Below, piece after piece: positions 17,233 through 23,824 of a stretch of 64,000 nucleotides of DNA. The translations under genes and the position numbers were made by a program. Under the pieces are notes generated by a model. It was not told the DNA's origin, ran no database searches, and saw only the letters and a program-made list of their open reading frames with translations. Location of the stretch: NCBI GenBank assembly GCA_937910305.1, contig CALEPS010000188.1:4703-68702 (forward strand). The letters are read 5' to 3'. How positions within the stretch are numbered: the stretch's first letter is position 1; every line of letters starts with the position of its first letter. This DNA comes from an uncultured Bacteroidales bacterium (GTDB lineage: Bacteria > Bacteroidota > Bacteroidia > Bacteroidales > Paludibacteraceae).

Positions 17233-17538
17233 TTAGTTATGCAGCAGATGCGGCTTCAATGCGGACGCGATGCGACCATCCATCTGACGGAAGAGATAAG
17301 AAGACTTGCTGAAACTGTTATAGTCTGCCAAATATCGGCTGACACTATGCGTCCCGCTTCGCTGCATGAAACGAGCAATAGAAATAGACGGAACACCCAG
17401 CAATGCGCAGTAGTGTACAAACAGACTGCGTGCTGCTACAAGATCATCGGTTTTTGTTTTAGATAGGATTTGGTCCGTGGTTAATTCGGTAATTTGTGCC
17501 ACAATGGCAAGAATTTGTGCAAAAAGTTCACTTTTCAT
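17233..17538 (-). CDS. DnaA domain IV-like DNA-binding protein
   Basis: A 101-aa protein whose residues about 20-80 read like the DNA-binding C-terminal domain of DnaA: TTDQILSKTKTDDLVAARS, then a helix ending GVPSISIARFMQRSG and HSVSRYL, matching the order LSKSR...ARQ...S..EIG...H.TV. It lacks any AAA+ part. Stand-alone domains like this may bind DnaA-box-like DNA as phage replication or transcription regulators. The gene starts just left of the rightward RNA promoter and is divergent from that RNA, so it may regulate it. No own promoter was recognised. Confidence 0.6.
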   Translation of the reverse strand: MKSELFAQILAIVAQITELTTDQILSKTKTDDLVAARSLFVHYCALLGVPSISIARFMQRSGTHSVSRYLADYNSFSKSSYLFRQMDGRIASALKPHLLHN

Positions 17539-17547
17539 ACGCTAAAA

Positions 17548-17579
17548 TTTGTGTATTTCAAAAATTTGTTGTACCTTTG
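17548..17579 (+). promoter_or_regulatory. Rightward promoter of the structured RNA
   Basis: TTTG (17548-17551) and TACCTTTG (17572-17579) are 20 bp apart, the same architecture as the tRNA-Val promoter. It points against the surrounding leftward genes. Confidence 0.78.
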
Positions 17580-17584
17580 CACTC

Positions 17585-17740
17585 GCAGACAATAAAATAA
17601 GCGAGTCACATTCGTACAACAGGGTATAACTATATACTCTCTGTCGTGGTGAATGTGACTCACCTTTGTCTATCGCCGCCTTGTCTGCAAACTTACCGGC
17701 GATAGGAGGCAGAGAGTTTTTTCCTCTCTGCCGGTTATTA
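17585..17740 (+). ncRNA. Structured rightward RNA with predicted pseudoknot
   Basis: About 155 nt lie between a consensus promoter and the 3' end of the portal gene, with no rightward ORF. Stem 1 is 11 perfect bp, GAGTCACATTC (17603-17613) / GAATGTGACTC (17651-17661), extended inside by an imperfect hairpin. Stem 2 is 9 bp, CTATCGCCG (17670-17678) / CGGCGATAG (17697-17705). Its loop holds TTGTCTGC (17681-17688), complementary over 8 nt to GCAGACAA at the RNA 5' end (17585-17592), predicting a pseudoknot. Stem 3 is 9 bp, GGCAGAGAG (17708-17716) / CTCTCTGCC (17724-17732), a terminator-like hairpin shared with the end of the portal gene. I do not recognise a known RNA family. Confidence 0.65.
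17708..17732. terminator. Hairpin at the end of the portal gene and RNA
   Basis: A perfect 9-bp stem, loop TTTTTTC, located 8 bp after the portal stop codon and at the 3' end of the rightward RNA. No long U-tract follows in either direction, so it may protect 3' ends or terminate weakly both ways. Confidence 0.5.
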
Positions 17741-19780
17741 TTATAGGCTTGGTTGTTGACTTGGTCGTTGCATAGCCGCAGCACGGTCCTGTGCCTGTTG
17801 GATAAGAGCCTGCTGTTGGTCTTGTGGCGTAGAGGGTTGCTGCATAACCGCAACACCTTGCATGGCTGCCTGTTGCTGCGTCACTGCCTCAGCCTGCTCT
17901 TCTTCCTCTGCTTTAATGAGTTCAAGCATGTGGTCTGCAAAGTAGGAAGAACTACATGACAGATAGGTCTTCAGGCTAATCAGTTTGTTTAGCAATAAGA
18001 ACTGAAGCGTTTGCTCATTCTGTGCCCGGAAGATACCTTGTGTTTCGCTTTCTACCAACGAAAGATCAAAACGACAGTTACGTACTTTATCAGCATCGAA
18101 CCATTTGCTCTCCTCACGATAGTTCTTGCCTGCAATATTGATATGCCGCACGCCCTCGTAATACTGCTGGATCACCATCATAATCTTATAGTCACGTTTG
18201 GCTATCAGACCGTTGTACCAATCTACAATATCCGCGATGTTATTGTTGCTATTCTCGGACATCTGCGCATAGAGCGACGATGGTGTGCCGCTTTTCGGAG
18301 CCTCGCCACGTATTGAACCGTTATTGCCTGACAGTTTGTCTATTAGCGCCAGACAGTCTTGCGGCGTTCGCTCGTCCACCATATTATTTGAATTATTAAC
18401 AAACGGCTTGAATATCTCCTCTCCTTCTTCCCATTCGAGTTCTGCGATAGCTGCCGGGTCTGTATAGATAGCAGCAAACTCCTCTTTGGTTACGTTGCTC
18501 CGCTGTAAAATTTTTCTGTTAACGGCTCCTGAACCTTTGGCTTGGTTCATGCGGATATAGCGGTTGCTGGTTAATGTGGAATTGTAGATGCGTTGGATGT
18601 TAATCAGTCGTTCTACTAGCGAATGGATCTTGCCGTGACGCAGTGGATAAGCACCAATAACAAACGGATGTGAACCGTGGGTATAGGGTGTTATCTCCTC
18701 TTTCAGCACATAACCGCCCGGTGTCAGATAGCGTACTACCCATTTCTTCTGACATCGATAGCCTACAAACTCAATCAGCGACGCATCTTCCGGATTACCA
18801 CCTGCCTCTACCATCTCCTTGATGCGGCGGTTGTTCTCGGCTATAATGTCCGGGTCGTTCTTGTCGTCCGTCAGTATCTCCTCGCCTTTCTTGATATCAT
18901 GGAAGAGAAATCCATCCTCCTCTCCCTCTATCATCTCCAGCGTCCATATCTCGATTACACGGCAATGCTCTGGCTCCAGAGGATGGAAGAAATCAATGAA
19001 ATACTTGCTCTTGTCTTTGTTAAACTGCTGATGAGCTATATAGGCGTTCTTGCTGTCACGATAGAGATCGGCTATTATCTCGCGCTCTGCCTTGCTGTTA
19101 GCGAACTGCGTCTGCACATCAATCAGCGGCATGTCGTGCAGATAACCGATACAGGTGATGTTCTCGAAATACAAGCCGGAGGTGTTGCTGTCCCACGCCA
19201 TGCGGTTTAACTCGCACTGCGTTACTCTCACATCGCTTGTGTTCCGCTCGTCATCCCTATCATAACCCACACGGAAAGCAGCTACGCCGGAACTCAGGAA
19301 CTCCTCATAAGCACGGGCATTGATCTTCTGCAGTTTCTGCGCCTCATAGACATACTCCATCGCTATCGTCATCATCTCGCCCAACTTCTGCTCGTCGCGG
19401 TCGCGGGAGATAACCAGCGGTTCCATGTGATTGCGGACATACAGGCCGACAATGTTAGTCACAGGTTCTGCGATGATATTCACAGCCATCGGCACCATGC
19501 CCTGACTGCGGATATAATCCTCTTCTGTCATATCGCCGCATCCGTTAGGGTTGGGGATGCGGTCCGAGAATTGGTCGCCGGACAGATAGCGGTCACACCG
19601 CTCCCAGTTGTCACGAAGCGTTTGCAAACTGTCGTAGTAACGATGAAAACGGTCTAATAATTCCGTCATCTTCCGCAACTTGATGTCAGCCGCAGCACCG
19701 GCAGGCCTGCTACCGTCCGCGTTGGGTAGCAGATTGCGCCGCGTGAATTTCCTGTAGTTGTTTTTGGTTATCTTGCTCAT
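17741..19780 (-). CDS. Portal protein (P22-like)
   Basis: A 679-aa head-tail connector subunit forming the DNA entry vertex of the capsid. The N-terminal region (about 40-330) with helical FHRYYDSLQTLRDNWERC and VNIIAEPVTNIVGLYVRN, the mid-protein HPFVIGAYPLRHGKIHSLVERL (given here as two adjoining parts, HPFVIGAYPLRHGK and IHSLVERL), and the Gln/Ala-rich C-terminal tail are typical of P22-type portals of podoviruses. The start is ATG in context GCAACTATG. It lies about 12 kb from the terminase gene with the DGR in between, an unusual order. The preceding gene upstream is an M15 peptidase, 12 bp away. Confidence 0.82.
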   Translation of the reverse strand: MSKITKNNYRKFTRRNLLPNADGSRPAGAAADIKLRKMTELLDRFHRYYDSLQTLRDNWERCDRYLSGDQFSDRIPNPNGCGDMTEEDYIRSQGMVPMAVNIIAEPVTNIVGLYVRNHMEPLVISRDRDEQKLGEMMTIAMEYVYEAQKLQKINARAYEEFLSSGVAAFRVGYDRDDERNTSDVRVTQCELNRMAWDSNTSGLYFENITCIGYLHDMPLIDVQTQFANSKAEREIIADLYRDSKNAYIAHQQFNKDKSKYFIDFFHPLEPEHCRVIEIWTLEMIEGEEDGFLFHDIKKGEEILTDDKNDPDIIAENNRRIKEMVEAGGNPEDASLIEFVGYRCQKKWVVRYLTPGGYVLKEEITPYTHGSHPFVIGAYPLRHGKIHSLVERLINIQRIYNSTLTSNRYIRMNQAKGSGAVNRKILQRSNVTKEEFAAIYTDPAAIAELEWEEGEEIFKPFVNNSNNMVDERTPQDCLALIDKLSGNNGSIRGEAPKSGTPSSLYAQMSENSNNNIADIVDWYNGLIAKRDYKIMMVIQQYYEGVRHINIAGKNYREESKWFDADKVRNCRFDLSLVESETQGIFRAQNEQTLQFLLLNKLISLKTYLSCSSSYFADHMLELIKAEEEEQAEAVTQQQAAMQGVAVMQQPSTPQDQQQALIQQAQDRAAAMQRPSQQPSL

Positions 19781-19792
19781 AGTTGCCCTTCT

Positions 19793-20257
19793 TTATACTT
19801 TGAATAGTACTACTTTGCTTTTGGAGCCATCGTTGTAAATATCGACATGCACCCAGTTCACGCAATCCTCCAGGCGGATCGGGTGCGGCAACTGACTCGC
19901 TTTCGCCTGAATCATATGCCGTACCTCCTCTGCACTCATGCCTTTTGCGTCAAAGTCCACGCCTTTTCCTGTCGAATGGGCAGACATAGACAACTTGTTC
20001 TTGTCTGTCTTTCCTCGGATGATAGAAGACAAGTTTGTCCGCAATCCTCTTTCGTCAAACTTACCGCCTGTCATCCATGTGTTGATGGTCATCGGCACTT
20101 TCAGGATCTTGTCACGCAGCACAAACAGCGTCTCCAATAACGCCGTGTCAAAGAAGTTCCAGGCGAAATCGCCGTACTTCTTGTAGGTCGGTTCGTCCAC
20201 CAACTCCCGCAGTGAGAAATACCGCTGCACCTCTTTTATCAATTCTTGTCTGGTCAT
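19793..20257 (-). CDS. M15-type peptidase (candidate endolysin)
   Basis: A 154-aa zinc peptidase of the M15A type, which cleaves peptide cross-links in peptidoglycan. The core motifs are present: H94 and D101 in SAHSTGKGVDFD, and H137 with D139 in WVHVD, giving the three usual zinc ligands and the general-acid/base region. The upstream NTWMTGGKFDERGLR matches the substrate-binding part. No signal peptide is present, so release would need a holin or similar, perhaps the membrane proteins encoded just upstream in the same operon. It is the most likely lysis enzyme in the window. Confidence 0.78.
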   Translation of the reverse strand: MTRQELIKEVQRYFSLRELVDEPTYKKYGDFAWNFFDTALLETLFVLRDKILKVPMTINTWMTGGKFDERGLRTNLSSIIRGKTDKNKLSMSAHSTGKGVDFDAKGMSAEEVRHMIQAKASQLPHPIRLEDCVNWVHVDIYNDGSKSKVVLFKV

Positions 20258-20263
20258 AATTGA

Positions 20264-20665
20264 TCACTCCTTCTTTTTATTGTTATCAAATATCTCTGCA
20301 TGAGTTTCGTATCCGCGCTCGTCAAATCGGTGCGGCGGATTACGCTTGTCGCAGTTCGGCCGTGTGCAATAATACCAACACAACTGCTCGATTCGCAAGT
20401 CTTTCTTGGAGTTCGCGTCTCTCAATTGGTCGCGCTCGGCATAGAGTTCTCGCTTCTCCGCGCTCTTCTGCTCACACTTGGCGTGTTCCTGCTCGTATAG
20501 TCCGCGCCACGCAGCTGCCTGTGTCAGTTCGTTATCAATAGCAGCTTTCTCCACTTCTTTCTGCTTGAGGGCTCTATTCTCGCGCCAAAAGAAGATACCA
20601 ACGCCACCACCGATCAGTCCGACGATGGTAGTAATAATCTGCAATGCAATCTCGATCTGGCTCAT
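20264..20665 (-). CDS. Single-pass membrane coiled-coil protein (lysis candidate)
   Basis: A 133-aa protein with one N-terminal membrane helix (about 6-27, ITTIVGLIGGGVGIFFW). A charged coiled coil follows to about residue 95, then a short Cys-containing tail (WYYCTRPNCDKRNPPHRF). It is next to the M15 peptidase and translationally coupled (ATGA) to the coiled-coil gene above. An N-in or N-out single helix plus coil resembles holins or inner spanins, but this is a context call. Confidence 0.55.
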   Translation of the reverse strand: MSQIEIALQIITTIVGLIGGGVGIFFWRENRALKQKEVEKAAIDNELTQAAAWRGLYEQEHAKCEQKSAEKRELYAERDQLRDANSKKDLRIEQLCWYYCTRPNCDKRNPPHRFDERGYETHAEIFDNNKKKE

Positions 20666-20970
20666 CAGTTGCCTCCTTCCTCAAACTGCTTGCGATACAT
20701 CCAGCGAACCCAGAACGGACAATGGTCGAGGAGAAAGTCAATACGGTCTTTCATGTCTCTTGAAGTAATGTAAAGCTTATCAAAAAGTGATCTCTGCTCT
20801 GCATACTTAGCCTTCCACTCGTCACGCTCTTTCTCGACACGGCAGTAATTGTCTTGCGCAGTCTGCACAAGAATTTCTTTCTCTTTTTGCAACTCGGCAT
20901 TCTTAGCCTCCAACGCAGCGTACTTCTCTTTCAGCAGCTCGTAGCCGCTCTTGTGTTTTCTCTCTGACAT
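20665..20970 (-). CDS. Small coiled-coil protein
   Basis: A 101-aa soluble protein, nearly all helical and highly charged (KEKYAALEAKNAELQKEKE). It ends with an aromatic segment, CPFWVRWMYRKQF. The stop overlaps the start of the membrane protein gene below by ATGA, so the two products are probably made in equal amounts and may interact. Start context ATAACTATG. Function unknown. Confidence 0.55.
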   Translation of the reverse strand: MSERKHKSGYELLKEKYAALEAKNAELQKEKEILVQTAQDNYCRVEKERDEWKAKYAEQRSLFDKLYITSRDMKDRIDFLLDHCPFWVRWMYRKQFEEGGN

Positions 20971-21016
20971 AGTTATTAAAATTTTTATTGTTTTTCTTTA
21001 ATAGTGGTAAGCGTTA

Positions 21017-21583
21017 TTAAAGTTTTATCCCATAGAATTTAAGTACTACCCTTGCCACGTTCCAGACGAAGACAAGGCAAATGATGACGATGAACGCCAC
21101 GCCGCAGTAATAGACGAAATCCTTCTGCTTCTCCACCTTGACTATCGTCTTGGTGGTGTTATTGCGGATGATGCTATCCTGCCAAGCGATGATGTTCAGC
21201 AGGCTATCCTCCTTGCAATCGAAGTCTATTTGTAGTCCATTTGTAGTGCCTTTTGTAGTGTTCTTTGTAGTGTTCTTTGTAGTAACACTCGGCACAATAC
21301 GTCTGCCTTGCTCGATTGTCAGTTCACGCAGGACAACGTTATAAGCACTATCGCACTCCAGGAGAGCCATAGCACTTGCGCTATCGGCTTCTGTTATAAT
21401 GGTCGTATCGTGGTGATGCACCTCTACAATGCGCTCGGTTTCTTGTCCGGCTATGTACTGGCTTTTGCAGCCGCCGAAGAAGATGCAGCACAGGACGGTC
21501 AGTACCACTGCCACGATGACTGCCAAGCAGCCGTGTTTGGGGTCGCGGTAGTCATCGCCTAATATGTAGTTGCTATTAGTCAT
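21017..21583 (-). CDS. Two-helix membrane protein with lipobox-like Cys
   Basis: A 188-aa protein with a first hydrophobic segment (about 18-36) ending FFGGCKSQ, which resembles a lipoprotein signal cleavage site with the lipidated Cys at about 39. A Thr/Asn-rich repeat follows (TTKNTTKNTTKGTTNG), and a second membrane helix near the C-terminus (about 155-180). A protein anchored at both ends would fit a unimolecular spanin, which fuses inner and outer membranes during lysis. Its position beside the M15 peptidase supports a lysis role; the specific call is inference. Confidence 0.5.
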   Translation of the reverse strand: MTNSNYILGDDYRDPKHGCLAVIVAVVLTVLCCIFFGGCKSQYIAGQETERIVEVHHHDTTIITEADSASAMALLECDSAYNVVLRELTIEQGRRIVPSVTTKNTTKNTTKGTTNGLQIDFDCKEDSLLNIIAWQDSIIRNNTTKTIVKVEKQKDFVYYCGVAFIVIICLVFVWNVARVVLKFYGIKL

Positions 21584-21590
21584 ATTCTAT

Positions 21591-21692
21591 CTATTTTTTC
21601 TTAAACTCCGCCACCAGTCTGCTATTACTTTCATACACAATGAGCGATGGCGATTGGTAGATAACATTACTCGGCTGTGTCTCCATAGCCAT
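21591..21692 (-). CDS. 33-aa small protein
   Basis: A short frame, start MAMETQPSNVIYQ, end RLVAEFKKK. It begins with GACTATGGC, the same start context as several virion genes here, overlaps the end of the 86-aa gene above in another frame, and stops 7 bp before the 188-aa gene. The coding-like composition and tight packing support it; no function is apparent. Confidence 0.4.
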   Translation of the reverse strand: MAMETQPSNVIYQSPSLIVYESNSRLVAEFKKK

Positions 21693-21927
21693 AGTCGGCA
21701 GGGTTAAACGGCTCGTCGATGGAGTGAGTTCTACAGTACTCCTGCTGTAATCCCTTGAGTGTTTCAACAGGTGGAACGGTCGGAAACACCACCTCTCCTA
21801 CCTTGCTCAATCCACTGCCCGGTATCGGCTCAAAGCCGAAACGGAATAATACACCAGACGGCAACACGGCTTTACGCGGCGCGTTGCTTGGTACTACGTT
21901 TTGATTTACTACGGTATTCATATTCAT
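21667..21927 (-). CDS. Small protein overlapping the reverse transcriptase 3' end
   Basis: An 86-aa protein starting inside the last 56 bp of the reverse transcriptase gene in another frame (MNMNTVVNQNVVPSN). The body, SGVLFRFGFEPIPGSG then VVFPTVPPVETLKGLQQ, is Pro/Gly/Phe-rich and mostly non-helical. Not recognised. The overlap suggests coupled translation with the DGR, but the protein may simply belong to the following lysis genes. Confidence 0.5.
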   Translation of the reverse strand: MNMNTVVNQNVVPSNAPRKAVLPSGVLFRFGFEPIPGSGLSKVGEVVFPTVPPVETLKGLQQEYCRTHSIDEPFNPADYGYGDTAE

Positions 21928-23323
21928 ATAGTTTTTGTTGTTGTTTCAATTCTTGCAATTCTTTGATGCGGATATTCTTCGGTTTGTACTCATTCTTTAC
22001 CTCACAGACAATTTTTCCCCTCCTGTCCTCGAAATAGAGCCATTGTTTATAGTCGCTATCGAGTACCATCTGCATGAGCATTTTCTGTATGTTATAAGAC
22101 CGACAATGACACATGAAACCTATATAGGAGTTGAAACTGCATTGTAACTTGTAGGCATTCTCCAGCGAACAATGTTCTATCGCAAGGCGTATGTTATTCT
22201 TGCAGGCTCTTACTGTTCTATTCCCGATGTACATCCTGTCGGCGTATATTACACGCCCGCAGAATTGCACCCCGTGACGGACTGGCTGAATATAGAACTT
22301 TGTCGGGTGCAACGTCAGCCCGAGCGAACTCAATATACGCTCCGATTCCTCTCTTACCTTACGTATGATGCCGGCATTCGCGGCAACTATACACATATCG
22401 TCCACGAACTGCGTAATCTTACAATCGAGACCAAGCGCAAGTATCGCCATCCCCCACAGTGCCAATATAAGATTGGCTATTAACTGCGAGAAGAAATTAC
22501 CGATTGGCAAACCCTTACCGTCGTTACCAAATAAGGTCTTGCCCTGTACGATATTCTTCCATGCAGAAATCGGGCTGTGGCGCAAGCAGTCGCTTGTGGG
22601 GTCATGCGTGATATATACATACAGCAGTCGCAGCATCTCGCGCACTTCCTCGTCTGAATATCCTGCAGGCACGAACTTCTTGCTGAAATCGACAAATACA
22701 TCATAAGCCATGCTGCGCACGATATTCATAAAGAAGCCGCTAACGTCCATCGTGGCGACAACTCCGTCCGGGTATTCACGCAGGTTCTTTTGTATTTGCT
22801 CGGCGGCTGTCTGTGCGGAATGATTACACCTGTTACCGTGGCTGATATTACCATTGTGCTCATGTACCTTCTCCGATACAGACAGAATGAATGGAGCGAT
22901 AAGGTGATGACCTACACGGTCGCGATAGTTCGCAGCAAACACCTCTCTGTATCTCGGATAGTCAAGCACAAAGCAAACGCTTGTGCCGGGAACGTAGATG
23001 TGATTCCGAATTTTATCCGCTAAATCAAAGATCTCTTTGAGGTTGTAATGAAACCTCGCGGCGTCGAAACGCCTTTTCTTATTCCTCCAACAATAGCTCT
23101 CTGCTTCAAATAACAAGTCTAATAACCTATCTGATTCGGCGACCGGCACAACTGTGTATGTGTTGTTCTTATTGTTGTTGTTCACGTTCGCTGACGGAAT
23201 CGCCACATAGTACGCGTTGTTGGCATTGTTCTGCTGGCACGTCCAGGAGTTGCCCGTCGGCAGAGTGCTGTGGTCGTCAAGACTCGCTGTAGGTGTAACT
23301 TGGTTATCAAGTGGAGTCTCCAT
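21872..23323 (-). CDS. DGR reverse transcriptase with in-frame template repeat
   Basis: A 483-aa reverse transcriptase that, in DGRs, copies the template RNA with adenine-specific errors and feeds cDNA into the variable repeat. The catalytic box QFVDDM lies near residues 304-309 (the YxDD position is FVDD). GLPIGNFFSQLIANL, the DGR-type motif 4, is near 271-285. DYPRYREVFAANYRDRVGHHL is the usual N-terminal RT region. The only ATG upstream of the RT core is at 23323, which places the template repeat in frame as residues about 17-63. A TTG at residue about 72 (DLLFEAESYC) is an alternative start excluding the repeat. The three DGR parts lie in order target, accessory, RT on the leftward strand. 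Confidence 0.92.
   Translation of the reverse strand: METPLDNQVTPTASLDDHSTLPTGNSWTCQQNNANNAYYVAIPSANVNNNNKNNTYTVVPVAESDRLLDLLFEAESYCWRNKKRRFDAARFHYNLKEIFDLADKIRNHIYVPGTSVCFVLDYPRYREVFAANYRDRVGHHLIAPFILSVSEKVHEHNGNISHGNRCNHSAQTAAEQIQKNLREYPDGVVATMDVSGFFMNIVRSMAYDVFVDFSKKFVPAGYSDEEVREMLRLLYVYITHDPTSDCLRHSPISAWKNIVQGKTLFGNDGKGLPIGNFFSQLIANLILALWGMAILALGLDCKITQFVDDMCIVAANAGIIRKVREESERILSSLGLTLHPTKFYIQPVRHGVQFCGRVIYADRMYIGNRTVRACKNNIRLAIEHCSLENAYKLQCSFNSYIGFMCHCRSYNIQKMLMQMVLDSDYKQWLYFEDRRGKIVCEVKNEYKPKNIRIKELQELKQQQKLYEYEYRSKSKRSTKQRAA
23137..23274 (-). repeat. DGR template repeat (TR)
   Basis: A 138-bp stretch aligning without gaps to 23833-23970. All 14 differences fall at adenines of the TR sense strand (43 of its 138 bases are A), the hallmark of DGR mutagenesis. 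Variable codons are AAC/AAT, which adenine mutation can turn into many residues without making stops. The last 22 bp (sense strand) are identical in both copies and serve as the candidate IMH* region. Confidence 0.95.
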
Positions 23324-23361
23324 TATATAGATTATCGCACGCTCATTTCTCGTCCTTGGAC

Positions 23362-23760
23362 TTAATGACTCTGGCTCTTGGTGGCTGCAATAGCATGTAA
23401 CTGATTTGCAATATCATCGCAAAGCATGTCTAATTCAGCACATACCTTTTCGCTCCATCCGCGCAATTCCATGATAAGATAGCATTGCGCTTGTATTTCT
23501 TCTATCAGTTCGATAGAACGCTTGAGATAGTCTTTCCCTTTCAGTTGGCGCATAGCATACGTAAACAGAACGCCTGCCTTTTCAAGTAGCGGATAGAAAT
23601 AGCATCTGCGGATGTCAACCGTCATCTGCTCCTCTCCGGCGGCGTTCTTGCGGTTGCGACCGTGCGGCAAAAGCCTGCCGTAGTAGGCTAACTGCTTATT
23701 GAGATAAACTACCCTGTTAATGATGGGCGTTTTTACTGCTGACTTGTTACTGTATTGCAT
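23362..23760 (-). CDS. avd: DGR accessory variability determinant (Avd-like)
   Basis: A 132-aa basic, almost all-helical protein located between the variable gene and the reverse transcriptase. Predicted helices at about 20-40, 50-75, 80-100 and 103-125 (IELIEEIQAQCYLIMELRGW; ELDMLCDDIANQLHAIA) fit the four-helix bundle of Avd, which forms a pentamer that binds RT and nucleic acid. Assignment rests on position, length and fold, as Avd sequences diverge strongly. Confidence 0.75.
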   Translation of the reverse strand: MQYSNKSAVKTPIINRVVYLNKQLAYYGRLLPHGRNRKNAAGEEQMTVDIRRCYFYPLLEKAGVLFTYAMRQLKGKDYLKRSIELIEEIQAQCYLIMELRGWSEKVCAELDMLCDDIANQLHAIAATKSQSH

Positions 23761-23796
23761 GAGAGCGATTGGGAGTTAATGATATAACGAAGCCCC

Positions 23797-23813
23797 GCCG
23801 TGCCCCGCACGGC
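23797..23813. other. GC-rich hairpin just after the variable repeat
   Basis: A perfect inverted repeat GCCGTGC-CCC-GCACGGC lies 12 bp after the stop codon of the target gene. In the Bordetella phage DGR a hairpin/cruciform just downstream of VR promotes homing (Guo and colleagues). No such hairpin follows the TR here, so it could mark the recipient site. It may also serve as a terminator. Confidence 0.65.
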
Positions 23814-23824
23814 AGAGCCTTTGG

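Noticed and set aside
16363..17466. A 367-aa rightward frame antisense to the 289-aa protein gene
   Set aside because: It crosses a leftward promoter box and two leftward genes, and its product has no recognisable pattern.
17542..17856. A 104-aa leftward frame over the structured RNA and the portal end
   Set aside because: It overlaps the portal 3' end in another frame and its sequence follows the hairpins; the promoter and stems point to a rightward RNA.
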